NCBI RefSeq assembly: GCF_003231305.1
Contig: NZ_QKVM01000023.1
Span: 1 to 64,000 of the forward strand
DNA length: 64,000 nt
From: Pseudomonas sichuanensis
GTDB taxonomy: Bacteria > Pseudomonadota > Gammaproteobacteria > Pseudomonadales > Pseudomonadaceae
Direction: 5' to 3'
The translations under genes were made by a program, and so were the position numbers. Every line of letters begins with the position of its first letter. The stretch's first letter is position 1. The notes below the pieces were generated by a model. That model was not told the origin of the DNA and did no database searches. It worked only from the letters and a program-made list of their open reading frames with translations. Positions 20,713 through 29,340 of this stretch are shown one piece after another.

Positions 20713-21420
20713 TCAGAAAATTCGCGAAAGCAGGGCAGTGACAGCCGTCTCGACCCGCAAGATGCGATCACCCAGCTGCACCGGCGCCAGGCCGGCTTTG
20801 TGCAGCAGGTCGACTTCATACGGGATCCAGCCGCCTTCGGGGCCGATCGCCAGGGTTACCGGGCCTTCCACGCCGCGCGGGCAGGCCGGGTAGGGGCCGG
20901 GGTGGCCGACCAGGCCGAGGGTGCCGGCAGCGATGGCGGGCAGGCGGTCTTCGACGAACGGTTTGAAGCGTTTTTCGATGATGACTTCCGGCAAGACCGT
21001 GTCGCGGGCCTGTTCCAGGCCCAGGATGAGGTTCTCGCGGATCGATTCGGGGTTGAGGAACGGCGTCTGCCAGAAACTCTTCTCGACCTTGTAGCTGTTG
21101 ACCAGGATCAGCCGTTCAACGCCGAGGGTGGCGATGGTCTGGAACAGCCGGCGGAGCATTTTCGGCCGGGGCACGGCCAGCACCAGGGTGAGCGGCAGCT
21201 TGGCGGGTGGCGGCTGGTGGAAGGCCACCTGAAGCTCGGCTTCATGGCCTTCGAGGCGGACCACCTCGGCCTTGCCCATCAAACCGTTGATGCGCCCGAC
21301 GCGCAGGCTGTCGCCCACCGCCACGCCGTGGATCTGCTGCATGTGGGTGAAACGGCGGTCGGCGAGGATGACGCGGTCGGCCGACACGAAGTCGGCCTCT
21401 TCGAGAAGCAACAGGTTCAC
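20713..21420 (-). CDS. RsmE-family RNA methyltransferase, divergent paralogue
   Basis: SPOUT-fold SAM-dependent methyltransferase of the RsmE family (16S rRNA m3U1498 type), 235 residues. The SAM-knot motifs AIGPEGG and [11 protein letters not shown] are intact near the C-terminus, and an N-terminal PUA-like domain is present. The substrate-side region differs from canonical RsmE ([18 protein letters not shown] instead of QKATELGA...). A canonical rsmE is also in this window (52893-53612), so this copy may modify another target. The GTG start overlaps the tatC stop (GTGA), placing it last in the tat operon. Confidence 0.82.
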   Translation of the reverse strand: MNLLLLEEADFVSADRVILADRRFTHMQQIHGVAVGDSLRVGRINGLMGKAEVVRLEGHEAELQVAFHQPPPAKLPLTLVLAVPRPKMLRRLFQTIATLGVERLILVNSYKVEKSFWQTPFLNPESIRENLILGLEQARDTVLPEVIIEKRFKPFVEDRLPAIAAGTLGLVGHPGPYPACPRGVEGPVTLAIGPEGGWIPYEVDLLHKAGLAPVQLGDRILRVETAVTALLSRIF

Positions 21421-22208
21421 GGTTGGGTCGCAGGCGGTTGGTCGTTGTGGTCTTCGTTGTGTTCGTCGCGTTCGTGGCTGCGCTTGCGGATCAGGCTGCC
21501 GCACAGCACGCCGATCTCGAACAGCAGCCACATGGGCACGGCCAGCAGGGTCTGGGAGAAGATGTCCGGCGGCGTCAGTACCATGCCGACCACGAAGCAG
21601 CCGATGATCACGTACGGGCGGATCTTCTTCAGATACTGCACGTCGACCACGCCGATCCACACCAGCAGCACCACGGCCACCGGGATCTCGAAGGCCACGC
21701 CGAAGGCGAAGAACAAGGTCATGACGAAGTCGAGGTAACTGGCGATGTCGGTCATCATCGACACGCCCTCGGGGGTGGCGCTGGCGAAGAAGCCGAAGAT
21801 CAGCGGGAACACCAGGAAGTAGGCGAAGGCCATGCCGGCGTAGAACAGGAAGATGCTCGACACCAGCAGCGGGATGGCGATGCGCTTTTCGTGGCGGTAC
21901 AGCCCTGGCGCGATGAAGCCCCAGATCTGCTGGAGGATGAACGGGATCGCCAGGAACAGCGAGACGATCATGGTCAGCTTGAACGGCGTGAGGAACGGCG
22001 AGGCCACGTCGGTGGCGATCATCGTCGCGTTGGCCGGCAGGTGCGCGCGCAGCGGCGCCGACACCAGGGTGTAGATCTGCTGGGCGAAGGAGAACAGCCC
22101 GGCGAAGATCAGGAAGATGGCGGCGACGCATCGCAGCAGGCGGGTGCGCAGCTCGGTCAGGTGCGAAACCAGCGGCATCGGCTGGTCGTTTTCCGGGTTA
22201 TCGCTCAT
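21417..22208 (-). CDS. tatC: Sec-independent protein translocase TatC
   Basis: Multi-spanning receptor for twin-arginine signal peptides in the inner membrane, 263 residues with six predicted helices. The N-terminal [12 protein letters not shown] motif, the central FxxP region and LTPPDIFSQ are family hallmarks. It overlaps tatB by 4 bp and the RsmE-like gene by 4 bp. The charged His/Asp/Glu-rich C-terminal tail (about 20 residues) is cytoplasmic and not conserved. Confidence 0.97.
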   Translation of the reverse strand: MSDNPENDQPMPLVSHLTELRTRLLRCVAAIFLIFAGLFSFAQQIYTLVSAPLRAHLPANATMIATDVASPFLTPFKLTMIVSLFLAIPFILQQIWGFIAPGLYRHEKRIAIPLLVSSIFLFYAGMAFAYFLVFPLIFGFFASATPEGVSMMTDIASYLDFVMTLFFAFGVAFEIPVAVVLLVWIGVVDVQYLKKIRPYVIIGCFVVGMVLTPPDIFSQTLLAVPMWLLFEIGVLCGSLIRKRSHERDEHNEDHNDQPPATQP

Positions 22209-22582
22209 GGGGCTCGCGGCGGTGGTGGCGGCTCGGAGGGTTGCGGCGCAGCGGCAGGTGGCGTCGGCGCTGCGTCGGCGGCGGGTGCTGCGGGTGCTAC
22301 GGATGCATCAGTGCCGGGTTGGGCGGCAGGCGGCGCCAGTGGATTGAGGATGCGCTTGGCTTCCTGTTCCATCTGCAGGATGTGCTCGTTGTGCAACTGG
22401 CGGCGGATGTCGTCGGCGCCGATTTCGCGCTCGACCTCCATCTTGATCGCGTTGAAGCTGCGCTTGAGCCGGCCTATCCACAGGCCTGCGGTGCGCGCGG
22501 CGCCCGGCAGGCGCTCGGGGCCGAGCACCAGCAGGGCGACCAGGCCGACGAGCAGCAGCTCACTGAAACTGATGCCGAACAT
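22205..22582 (-). CDS. tatB: Sec-independent protein translocase TatB
   Basis: Single-span membrane protein that forms the substrate receptor with TatC. 125 residues. The N-terminal helix ([20 protein letters not shown]) contains the polar Glu8 typical of TatB, followed by the [13 protein letters not shown] hinge, an amphipathic helix and a Pro/Ala-rich tail. It starts 3 bp after tatA and overlaps tatC by 4 bp. Confidence 0.96.
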   Translation of the reverse strand: MFGISFSELLLVGLVALLVLGPERLPGAARTAGLWIGRLKRSFNAIKMEVEREIGADDIRRQLHNEHILQMEQEAKRILNPLAPPAAQPGTDASVAPAAPAADAAPTPPAAAPQPSEPPPPPRAP

Positions 22583-22585
22583 GGG

Positions 22586-22858
22586 TCAGTCTTTCCGCTG
22601 CGGCTCTTGGACCGGCTGCGCCTGGCCCTCGATGGTCTGGCCCTGGGCCTGCTGTGCGGTGTTCTGTACCGGTGGCACGGGCTGGGCGGGCGGCGGGGTC
22701 TGCTCGGCCGGCTTGGTTTCTTCTTCGTTCATGGCCTTGCGAAAGCCCTTGATCGATTCGCCCAGGTCGCTGCCGAAGTTCTTCAGCTTCTTGGTGCCGA
22801 ATACCAGTACCACCACGACCAGCAGGACGATCCAGTGTTTCCAGTCGAAAATGCCCAT
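22586..22858 (-). CDS. tatA: Sec-independent protein translocase TatA
   Basis: Pore-forming subunit of the Tat system, 90 residues. A short N-terminal helix ([16 protein letters not shown]) precedes the conserved [20 protein letters not shown] amphipathic region, here shown only in part: FGTKKLK and [10 protein letters not shown] Pro/Gln-rich tail follows. AGGAG lies 7-8 nt before the ATG. It is the first gene of tatABC and the RsmE-like unit. Confidence 0.96.
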   Translation of the reverse strand: MGIFDWKHWIVLLVVVVLVFGTKKLKNFGSDLGESIKGFRKAMNEEETKPAEQTPPPAQPVPPVQNTAQQAQGQTIEGQAQPVQEPQRKD

Positions 22859-22922
22859 CTCAAACTCCTGAAATTGTGTGTCGGCCAGCGAGACCGATCA
22901 AGCGCCTACAGGCCATGCAGGA

Positions 22923-23026
22923 CCTGTGGGAGCGGGTTCATCGGGGCGCCGAACCGCCGCGAATACGGGTGAAACCATTGCCCGGCATTGCGGCGCCTGC
23001 TTCGCGGGTGAACCCGCTCCCACAGG
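22923..23026. repeat. REP pair with GGGTGAACCC core, left copy degenerate
   Basis: The right copy (23001-23026) has core GCGGGTGAACCCGC. The left copy starts CCTGTGGGAGCGGGTTCA but loses the pairing half. The 55-bp centre is G/C-rich and holds a GGCGCC pair. It occupies the hisE-tatA gap. Confidence 0.75.
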
Positions 23027-23038
23027 GGCTGTGATAAG

Positions 23039-23374
23039 TCAGGCAGACGGCTGTCGCGCCGCCTTCTCGTCGTGGCCGGACAGCCCGAACCGGCGATCCA
23101 GTTCGTCCAGCACCGCCTGCGGGTGTTGGCCCAGCGCGCTGAGCATGACCAGGCTATGAAACCACAGGTCGGCGGTCTCATAGATGACATCGCTGTAATC
23201 CTTGCTGGCGGCGGCATCCTTGGCGGCGATGATGGTCTCGATCGATTCTTCGCCGAGTTTCTCGAGGATCTTGTTCAGGCCCTTGTGATAGAGGCTGGCC
23301 ACATAGCTGCTGTCGGGGGCTGCTTGCTTGCGTTCTTCCAGCACTTCGGCGAGGCGGTTCAGCGTGTCGCTCAT
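23039..23374 (-). CDS. hisE: Phosphoribosyl-ATP pyrophosphatase
   Basis: Second step of histidine synthesis: PR-ATP to PR-AMP and pyrophosphate, cytoplasmic. 111 residues. MazG-like helical fold with the metal-binding motif [13 protein letters not shown] near residues 41-53 and the following [16 protein letters not shown] 23374 has AGGACA upstream within the end of hisI. It begins 2 bp after the hisI stop, so the two steps are co-translated. Confidence 0.95.
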   Translation of the reverse strand: MSDTLNRLAEVLEERKQAAPDSSYVASLYHKGLNKILEKLGEESIETIIAAKDAAASKDYSDVIYETADLWFHSLVMLSALGQHPQAVLDELDRRFGLSGHDEKAARQPSA

Positions 23375-23376
23375 GT

Positions 23377-23769
23377 TCAGTGTCCTGCGCTGTAGATGGC
23401 GTCCGGGTCCTTCAGGACCGGATCGACGATTTTCCACTGGCCGTCTTCGAAGACGCGGTAGAAGCAACTTTCGCGGCCGGTATGACAGGCGATATGGCCC
23501 AACTGCTCGACCATCAGGATGATCACGTCGGCGTCGCAGTCCAGGCGCATTTCGTGCAGCTTTTGCACATGGCCCGACTCTTCGCCCTTGCGCCACAGCT
23601 TGCCCCGCGAGCGCGACCAGTAGATGGCGCGGTTTTCGGCGGCGGTCAGCACGAGGGATTCACGGTTCATCCAGGCCATCATCAGCACGCGCCCGGTCTT
23701 GTGGTCCTGGGCGATAGCCGGTACCAGGCCATCGCTGTTCCACTTGATCTCGTCCAGCCAGTCTTTCAT
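23377..23769 (-). CDS. hisI: Phosphoribosyl-AMP cyclohydrolase
   Basis: Third step of histidine synthesis, opening the PR-AMP ring. 130 residues. The metal-binding segments [13 protein letters not shown], with [12 protein letters not shown] (His and Cys ligands), are intact. ATG 23769 ([10 protein letters not shown]) is chosen as the conserved start; an ATG four codons upstream is less likely. This split hisI/hisE arrangement replaces the fused hisIE of enteric bacteria. Confidence 0.95.
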   Translation of the reverse strand: MKDWLDEIKWNSDGLVPAIAQDHKTGRVLMMAWMNRESLVLTAAENRAIYWSRSRGKLWRKGEESGHVQKLHEMRLDCDADVIILMVEQLGHIACHTGRESCFYRVFEDGQWKIVDPVLKDPDAIYSAGH

Positions 23770-23824
23770 CGTCGACTCCAAACCGGGCCCGCTCCCGTAC
23801 CGGGCCCCTGTGCGCTAGTGTGCC

Positions 23825-23844
23825 AGCCAGCCGCGCGGCTGGCT
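23825..23844. other. 20-bp perfect palindrome at the ubiB stop codon
   Basis: AGCCAGCCGCGCGGCTGGCT is fully self-complementary and overlaps the ubiB stop (23843-23845). It can form a strong hairpin at the 3' end of the ubi mRNA, but no U-run follows, so termination is uncertain. Confidence 0.5.
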
Positions 23845-25456
23845 ATCGGCGCACGATCAGGTACAAGCCTGCGGCCAGCATCAGCCAGGCCGGCCACGCC
23901 GCCGGGGCGCTCAGGCTCACGGCGCCGGCGGCGAGCGTGGCACCGCCGGCCAGCAGGCCGGCACCGAGCAGGCGCAGCGCCCAGTTGTCGCCCTGGCGCC
24001 GGCGCTCGGGCAGCTGCGGGTCGTGCAGGTGCGGCTGCGACAGGCGTTCGAGCAGGTCGCGGGTCATGTCGGCCAGGTGCGGCAGTTGCTCGGCCTGGCT
24101 GTACAGGTTGCCGAACACCGCCTTGGGGCTCATGCGCTCGCGCATCCAGCGTTCGAGGAACGGCTTGGCGGTGCTCCACAGGTCCAGGTCGGGGTACAGC
24201 TGGCGGCCCAGGCCTTCGATGTTGAGCAGGGTCTTCTGCAGCAGCACCAGCTGCGGCTGGACTTCCATGTTGAAGCGCCGGGCGGTCTGGAACAGGCGCA
24301 TCAGCACCTGGCCGAAGGAGATGTCCTTGAGCGGTTTTTCGAAGATCGGCTCGCACACGGTGCGGATCGCCGCTTCGAACTCGTTGACCTTGGTCTGCGC
24401 CGGTACCCAGCCCGAGTCGATGTGCAGTTGCGCCACGCGGCGGTAATCGCGCTTGAAGAAGGCGATCAGGTTGCGCGCCAGGTAGTCCTGGTCCTCGGCG
24501 GTGAGGCTGCCGACGATGCCGCAGTCGATGGCGATGTACTGCGGGCTCCACGGCTTGACCGTGCTGACGAAGATGTTGCCCGGGTGCATGTCGGCGTGGA
24601 AGAAGCTGTCGCGGAACACCTGGGTGAAGAACACCTCGACACCGCGCTCGGCAAGCAGCTTCATGTCGGTGCGCTGGTCGGCCAGGGTGGCCATGTCGGT
24701 GACCGGCACCCCGTAGATGCGCTCCATGACCAGCACCTTGGGCCGGCAGAAGTCCCAGTACACCTGGGGCACGTACATCAGCTCCGAACCTTCGAAGTTG
24801 CGCCGCAGCTGGCTGGCGTTGGCCGCCTCGCGCAGCAGGTCGAGCTCGTCGTAGATGGTCTTTTCGTAGTCGCCGACGATCTCTACCGGGTGAAGGCGGC
24901 GGGCATCGGCCGAGGCGCGCTCGGCGGCCTTGGCGATCAGGAACAGCCAGGCCAGGTCCTGGGCGATCACCGGCTTCAGGCCCGGGCGCACCACCTTGAC
25001 CACCACTTCCTCGCCGCTTTTCAGGCGTGCGGCATGCACCTGGGCGACCGAAGCGGAGGCCAGCGGCTCGACGTCGAAGCGGCTGAACACCTCGCCAACC
25101 TTGGCCCCCAGCTGCTCTTCGATCAGCGCCACGGCGTGCTGCGGGTCGAACGGCGGCACCCGGTCCTGCAGCAGCATCAGCTCGTCGGCGATGTCGGTGG
25201 GCAGCAGGTCACGGCGGGTGGACAGCAGCTGGCCGAACTTGATGAAGATCGGCCCCAGGTCCTGCAGCGCCAAGCGCATGCGCGCACCACGGCTGAGCTC
25301 GAGGGGTTTGCGCGGCAGCCAGCGCCAGGGCATCAGCAGGCGCAGGCTGGCCAGCCACCAGGGCAGCAGGGGCTGTTCGAACAGCAGGTCATCGAGGCGG
25401 TAGCGGATCACGACGCGCTGGATGCGCAACAGACGGCGGACGGCGAGCAGCTTCAT
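23843..25456 (-). CDS. ubiB: Ubiquinone biosynthesis regulatory kinase-like protein UbiB
   Basis: Atypical ADCK/UbiB-family ATPase required for coenzyme Q synthesis. 537 residues. The family KxGQ motif is KFGQ at residues 73-76, the Ala-rich loop is in [13 protein letters not shown], and HADMHPGN plus AIDCGIVG carry catalytic-loop and metal residues. The C-terminus (about 495-535) holds hydrophobic membrane helices. Its start overlaps the ubiJ stop by 4 bp, so ubiE-ubiJ-ubiB is one translational unit. Confidence 0.96.
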   Translation of the reverse strand: MKLLAVRRLLRIQRVVIRYRLDDLLFEQPLLPWWLASLRLLMPWRWLPRKPLELSRGARMRLALQDLGPIFIKFGQLLSTRRDLLPTDIADELMLLQDRVPPFDPQHAVALIEEQLGAKVGEVFSRFDVEPLASASVAQVHAARLKSGEEVVVKVVRPGLKPVIAQDLAWLFLIAKAAERASADARRLHPVEIVGDYEKTIYDELDLLREAANASQLRRNFEGSELMYVPQVYWDFCRPKVLVMERIYGVPVTDMATLADQRTDMKLLAERGVEVFFTQVFRDSFFHADMHPGNIFVSTVKPWSPQYIAIDCGIVGSLTAEDQDYLARNLIAFFKRDYRRVAQLHIDSGWVPAQTKVNEFEAAIRTVCEPIFEKPLKDISFGQVLMRLFQTARRFNMEVQPQLVLLQKTLLNIEGLGRQLYPDLDLWSTAKPFLERWMRERMSPKAVFGNLYSQAEQLPHLADMTRDLLERLSQPHLHDPQLPERRRQGDNWALRLLGAGLLAGGATLAAGAVSLSAPAAWPAWLMLAAGLYLIVRR

Positions 25457-26076
25457 GCGTTATCGCTGGTATCAAGAGTGTGGGCGAGGCGGCGCAGGCG
25501 CGCCTCGAGACGTTCGATGTCGACTTTCAGCGCATCGAGTTCGCTGAACGCCGCTTCGGCTTCGCGTTTGCCGACCAGGGTGCGGGACTCTTCGGCCAGA
25601 TACTCGGAGAGATTCTGGCTGAAACGGGCCAGGCCTTGCCTGGTCCAGCGCGCGCGCAGGCGCACGTGGCCGGCGAGCAGTGCGGTGGGTACCGGGCCGA
25701 GCCAGCGTTGCAGCTCGTGTTCCCAGTCCAGCTCCAGGTCCTGCAGCACCGCGACCAGGTCGAGCAGCGCGGCGCTGTCGCCGTGCAGTTCGACCTGCGG
25801 GCTGTGCAGCACGGCGCTCTTGTCCTTGCTCAGGGCCAACTGGGCCAGGCGCCCGGCCGGGGCGCGCAGGGTGCAATCGACCTCGCCCTCCCAGTGGGCG
25901 GCCAGCATCAGGCCTTCTTCATCGGGCAGCACGAACAGCTTGAGGGCCGGCTGCACGCAGTCGATCTCGATGACCTGGCCCTCCAGCGCGGCCAGCCGCG
26001 GCAGTGCCGTGCTGTCCATGCGCAGGACCCGGTTGAGGCCGTGTTCGACGCTGGCGAGAAGGCCGGCCAGGAGCAT
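25453..26076 (-). CDS. ubiJ: Ubiquinone biosynthesis accessory factor UbiJ
   Basis: SCP2-domain protein that binds ubiquinone intermediates and organises the soluble Ubi complex. 207 residues: an N-terminal SCP2-like lipid-binding domain (about 15-120) and a C-terminal charged coiled-coil (about 170-202). It shares one base with ubiE upstream (TGATG) and overlaps ubiB by 4 bp. Identification rests mainly on context plus the SCP2/coiled-coil pattern. Confidence 0.9.
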   Translation of the reverse strand: MLLAGLLASVEHGLNRVLRMDSTALPRLAALEGQVIEIDCVQPALKLFVLPDEEGLMLAAHWEGEVDCTLRAPAGRLAQLALSKDKSAVLHSPQVELHGDSAALLDLVAVLQDLELDWEHELQRWLGPVPTALLAGHVRLRARWTRQGLARFSQNLSEYLAEESRTLVGKREAEAAFSELDALKVDIERLEARLRRLAHTLDTSDNA

Positions 26077-26846
26077 CAGGGTTTGATCCCCCGGTGCACG
26101 GCGACGATGCCGCTGGTCATGTTGTGGTAGGTGACGCGGTCGAAGCCGGCCTCGACCATCATGCTCTTGAGCGTTTCCTGGTCGGGGTGCATGCGGATCG
26201 ATTCGGCGAGGTAGCGGTAGCTCTCGGAGTCGTTGGTGATCAGCTTGCCGGCCAGTGGCATGAAGGCGAACGAGTAGGCGTCGTAGGCCTTGGACATCAG
26301 CTTGTTGGTGGGCTTGGAGAATTCCAGTATCAACAGCCGGCCGCCGGGCTTGAGCACGCGCAGCATCGAGCGAATGGCTTCGTCCTTGTGCGTCACGTTG
26401 CGCAGGCCGAAGGCGATGGTCACGCAGTCGAAGTGGTTGTCCGGGAACGGCAGCTTCTCGGCGTCGGCCTGGACGAACTCGATGTTGCTGGCCACGCCAC
26501 GGTCGAGCAAACGGTCACGGCCGACTTTGAGCATCGAATCGTTGATGTCGGCCAGCACCACCTGGCCGGTCGGGCCGACCAGGCGCGAGAATTTGGCCGC
26601 CAGGTCGCCGGTACCGCCGGCGATGTCCAGCACCCGGTTGCCGCTGCGCACGCCGGACAGCTCGATGGTGAAGCGCTTCCACAGGCGGTGCATGCCGCCG
26701 GACAGCACGTCGTTCATCAGGTCGTACTTGGCGGCGACGGAGTGGAAGACCTCGGCGACTTTCTTCGCCTTCTGGCTCTCGGGCACGTCCTGGTAGCCGA
26801 AGTGGGTGGTGGGTTCGGCGTGGTCGCCTTTGCGCTGGTCGGTCAT
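26076..26846 (-). CDS. ubiE: Ubiquinone/menaquinone C-methyltransferase
   Basis: SAM-dependent methyltransferase for C-methylation of the quinone ring. 256 residues. SAM-binding motif I is [11 protein letters not shown] at about 72-82, followed by the acidic loop LADINDSML and the later NVTHKDEAI and [15 protein letters not shown] signatures. It heads the ubiEJB operon, divergent from the PHA-associated gene at 26972 across a 125-bp gap. Confidence 0.97.
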   Translation of the reverse strand: MTDQRKGDHAEPTTHFGYQDVPESQKAKKVAEVFHSVAAKYDLMNDVLSGGMHRLWKRFTIELSGVRSGNRVLDIAGGTGDLAAKFSRLVGPTGQVVLADINDSMLKVGRDRLLDRGVASNIEFVQADAEKLPFPDNHFDCVTIAFGLRNVTHKDEAIRSMLRVLKPGGRLLILEFSKPTNKLMSKAYDAYSFAFMPLAGKLITNDSESYRYLAESIRMHPDQETLKSMMVEAGFDRVTYHNMTSGIVAVHRGIKP

Positions 26847-26971
26847 TTCGCTTCACCAGAAAAAAATTACCGCCATTCTAGGGGCATCGGGCGGATTTGT
26901 CTTCGCGGGGTGTGCCGTGGCGGGGTGGCGGGCATAATGGCGATTATGTCTACATCAGCAGGAACACCCGC

Positions 26972-27247
26972 ATGACCCAGATCAGCGTCGAACGCAAACA
27001 CTCCCTCGGCCGCGAAGCCGCCCGCGCCAAGGCCGAAGCGCTGGTGGACAAGCTCAGCCGCGAATACGACCTCAAGGCCAGCTGGAACGGCGACCGGGTC
27101 GACGTGACCCGCAGCGGCGCCAATGGCAGCGTGCACATCTTTGACGACAGCATCCGCGTCGAGCTCAAGCTGGGCATGATGCTGTCGATGATGGGCGGCA
27201 CCATCAAGGGCGAGATCGAGCGGGCGCTGGACAAAGCCCTGGCCTGA
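26972..27247 (+). CDS. Polyhydroxyalkanoic acid system family protein
   Basis: 91-residue protein of the PHA_gran_rgn family (PF09650), often found beside PHA genes in Pseudomonas. Its molecular role is not established. It starts MTQISVERKHSLGREAARAKAE and ends with a helix rich in Met/Gly (LGMMLSMMGGTIKG). ATG 26972 has AGGAAC upstream. A REP pair separates it from phaI, so co-transcription with the phasins is possible but not shown. Confidence 0.82.
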   Translation: MTQISVERKHSLGREAARAKAEALVDKLSREYDLKASWNGDRVDVTRSGANGSVHIFDDSIRVELKLGMMLSMMGGTIKGEIERALDKALA

Positions 27248-27282
27248 GGCCGCGAGGTCCTTGCTGTTTGCGCGAGCAGGCT

Positions 27283-27356
27283 TTGTGGGAGCGGGCTTGC
27301 CCCGCGATAGCGATTGCCGGGGCTGGCGCTATCGCGGGGCAAGCCCGCTCCCACAA
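27283..27356. repeat. Paired REP element, 30-bp perfect arms
   Basis: Arms 27283-27312 and 27327-27356 are perfectly complementary over 30 bp, extending the GCGGGGCAAGCCCGC core type with AGCG/CGCT. They lie between the PHA-associated gene and phaI. Confidence 0.9.
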
Positions 27357-27486
27357 TACCCGCACGCACTAATCCCGCATCGCCGCACCTTAGGGTGAGG
27401 ATTCTAATTATTCCGCCTACCTTCACGCTCAAGCCCTACCACCCTGGGCTCATCCTCCCTCCCCAAATGAGCATGAGGTACAGAGC

Positions 27487-27903
27487 ATGGCCAAAGTGAA
27501 TCTCAAGCAGGACGACGCCCAGGGCACCCTGGGCGAAGTGCGCGGCTACGCGCGCAAGATCTGGCTGGCGGGCATCGGCGCTTACGCCCGTGTCGGCCAG
27601 GAAGGCTCCGACTACTTCAAGGAACTGGTCAAGGCCGGTGAAGGCGTCGAGAAGCGTGGCAAGAAACGCATCGATAAAGAACTCGATGCGGCCAATCACC
27701 AGCTCGACGAAGCTGGCCAGGAAGTGACCCGCGTGCGGGGCAAGGTCGAGGTCCAGCTGGACAAAATCGAGAAAGCCTTCGACGAGCGCGTCGGCCGCGC
27801 CTTGAATCGCCTCGGCATTCCGTCTAAACATGACGTTGAGGCGTTGTCCATCAAGCTTGAACAGCTGCACGAGCTGCTCGAGCGCGTCGCGCACAAACCA
27901 TAA
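27487..27903 (+). CDS. phaI: Phasin PhaI
   Basis: Granule-surface phasin of medium-chain PHA, 138 residues. The amphipathic phasin domain (GYARKIWLAGIGAYARVGQEG near the N-terminus, in two parts GYARKIWLAG and IGAYARVGQEG) is shared with PhaF. A heptad-like region (about 60-135) suggests oligomerisation. It lies 10 bp upstream of phaF in the phaIF operon, convergent with phaD. It covers granules and affects PHA yield. Confidence 0.95.
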   Translation: MAKVNLKQDDAQGTLGEVRGYARKIWLAGIGAYARVGQEGSDYFKELVKAGEGVEKRGKKRIDKELDAANHQLDEAGQEVTRVRGKVEVQLDKIEKAFDERVGRALNRLGIPSKHDVEALSIKLEQLHELLERVAHKP

Positions 27904-27913
27904 GGAGAGCAGG

Positions 27914-28645
27914 ATGGCTGGCAAGAAGAACACCGAGAAAGAAGGCAGCTCCTGGATCGGCGGAATCGAGAAGTACTCCCGCAAGATCTGGTTGGCTGGC
28001 CTGGGTATCTATTCCAAGGTCGACCAGGACGGTCCGAAGCTGTTCGATTCGCTGGTAAAGGATGGCGAGAAAGCCGAGAAGCAGGCGAAGAAAAGCGTCG
28101 ACTCGGCAGCCGACTCGGCCAAGTCCGCCACCACCTCGCGGGTATCGGACGTCAAGGAGCGCGCACTGGGCAAGTGGAGCGAGCTCGAAGAGGCCTTCGA
28201 CAAGCGCCTGAACAGCGCCATCTCGCGCCTGGGCGTGCCAAGCCGCAACGAGATCAAGGCACTGCACCAGCAGGTCGATACGCTGACCAAGCAGATCGAG
28301 AAGCTGACCGGAGCTTCGGTCACGCCGGTGTCCAAGGCCGCCGCCAGCAAGACGGCTGCCAAGCCACTGGCCAAGGCAGCTGCCAAACCGGCCGGCAAGA
28401 CCGCCGCGGCGAAACCTGCAGCCAAGCCTGCGGCTAAAACTGCTGCAGCCAAGCCGGCTGCTGCCAAGCCTGCGGCCAAGCCGGCAGCGGCGAAGAAGCC
28501 AGCAGTCAAGAAAGCACCTGCGGCCAAGCCTGCGGCAGCCAAGCCGGTAGCAGCGGCACCTGCCGCCACCGCCGCCCCGGCGCCGAGCGCGGCCCCGGCC
28601 AGCGCCACCCCGTCGGCACCGGTGAACGTGGCCGCCCAGGCCTGA
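27914..28645 (+). CDS. phaF: Phasin/histone-like protein PhaF
   Basis: Two-part protein that binds PHA granules and the nucleoid, giving even granule partition at division. 243 residues. An N-terminal phasin domain homologous to PhaI (about 10-130) is followed by a C-terminal histone H1-like tail of AAKP repeats (about 135-215) and an Ala/Pro/Ser end. ATG 27914 follows AAGGAG by 6 nt. An AAGAAGAA string in codons 4-6 resembles a Crc motif but arises from Lys codons. Confidence 0.96.
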   Translation: MAGKKNTEKEGSSWIGGIEKYSRKIWLAGLGIYSKVDQDGPKLFDSLVKDGEKAEKQAKKSVDSAADSAKSATTSRVSDVKERALGKWSELEEAFDKRLNSAISRLGVPSRNEIKALHQQVDTLTKQIEKLTGASVTPVSKAAASKTAAKPLAKAAAKPAGKTAAAKPAAKPAAKTAAAKPAAAKPAAKPAAAKKPAVKKAPAAKPAAAKPVAAAPAATAAPAPSAAPASATPSAPVNVAAQA

Positions 28646-28660
28646 TACCGCGTCGCCTTC

Positions 28661-28717
28661 ATCGCGGGGCAAGCCCGCTCCCACGCGTACACCGTGGGAG
28701 CGGGCTTGCCCCGCGAT
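28661..28717. repeat. Paired REP element between phaF and phaD
   Basis: Arms 28661-28685 and 28693-28717, core GCGGGGCAAGCCCGC, only 7 bp apart. It lies 15 bp after phaF and 4 bp after the convergent phaD stop, so it can cap both transcripts. Confidence 0.9.
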
Positions 28718-28721
28718 CATT

Positions 28722-29336
28722 TCACCCCTCCAGATACCTCATCGCCAGCTGCTCAGCCGCCGTGCGCGCCGGCGCCTGCAAGTGCGGCGCCACCAGCATC
28801 ATCACCTGGTACACCACCACCCCCACATCGCCTTCACGCCCCAGTACCCGCTGGTAATCCAGCGAACAGATCAGGGTCAGGGCGATCTGTTCCACCAGTT
28901 GCCCCAAGGCTTGCGTTTCGCTGGTCACCAGGCCCTGGCCCTTGAGGCTGGCCAGCAGCGCGGCGAGGGTGCGCTTGAGCGCGTTGATCAGGCTGCGCAT
29001 GCCGCGCGCCAGCTTGGGCAGGCGCCCGGTGAGGTTGGACAGGTCCTGGAACAAGAAGCGGTACTGGGCCATGCGCTCGACGATCAGGTGCAGGAACAGC
29101 CAGTAGTCCTCGGCATCCAGGCGCACGTCCAGCGGTGGGTCGAGCAGCGGCATCAGCTGTTCTTCGAAGCGCTCGAACAGGCCGATCACCAGCGGCTCCT
29201 TGCCGTGGAAGTGGTAGTACAGGTTGCCTGGGCTGATCCCCAGTTCGTTGGCGATCTCCAGGGTCGAGACGTTGGGCTCGCCCTGGCGGTTGAACAGCAG
29301 CAGGGCGCATTCGAGGATGCGGTCGCGGGTCTTCAT
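28722..29336 (-). CDS. phaD: TetR-family regulator PhaD
   Basis: TetR-like transcription factor, reported as an activator of pha genes in P. putida and responsive to a PHA-derived acyl-CoA. 204 residues. The N-terminal helix-turn-helix is at about 22-45 (STLEIANELGISPGNLYYHF); the remainder is the helical ligand-binding domain. It starts 4 bp after phaC2 and is the last gene of phaC1ZC2D. Its stop faces phaF across a REP pair. Confidence 0.94.
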   Translation of the reverse strand: MKTRDRILECALLLFNRQGEPNVSTLEIANELGISPGNLYYHFHGKEPLVIGLFERFEEQLMPLLDPPLDVRLDAEDYWLFLHLIVERMAQYRFLFQDLSNLTGRLPKLARGMRSLINALKRTLAALLASLKGQGLVTSETQALGQLVEQIALTLICSLDYQRVLGREGDVGVVVYQVMMLVAPHLQAPARTAAEQLAMRYLEG

Positions 29337-29340
29337 TCGG

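Noticed and set aside
27923-27930. AAGAAGAA as a Crc site in phaF
   Set aside because: Arises from Lys-Lys-Asn codons and lacks other support; kept only as a remark.
28330-28560. Repeated AAAP/AAKP-coding DNA suspected as a tandem repeat or CRISPR-like array
   Set aside because: It is the coding sequence of the PhaF histone-like tail; units are irregular and there are no spacers.
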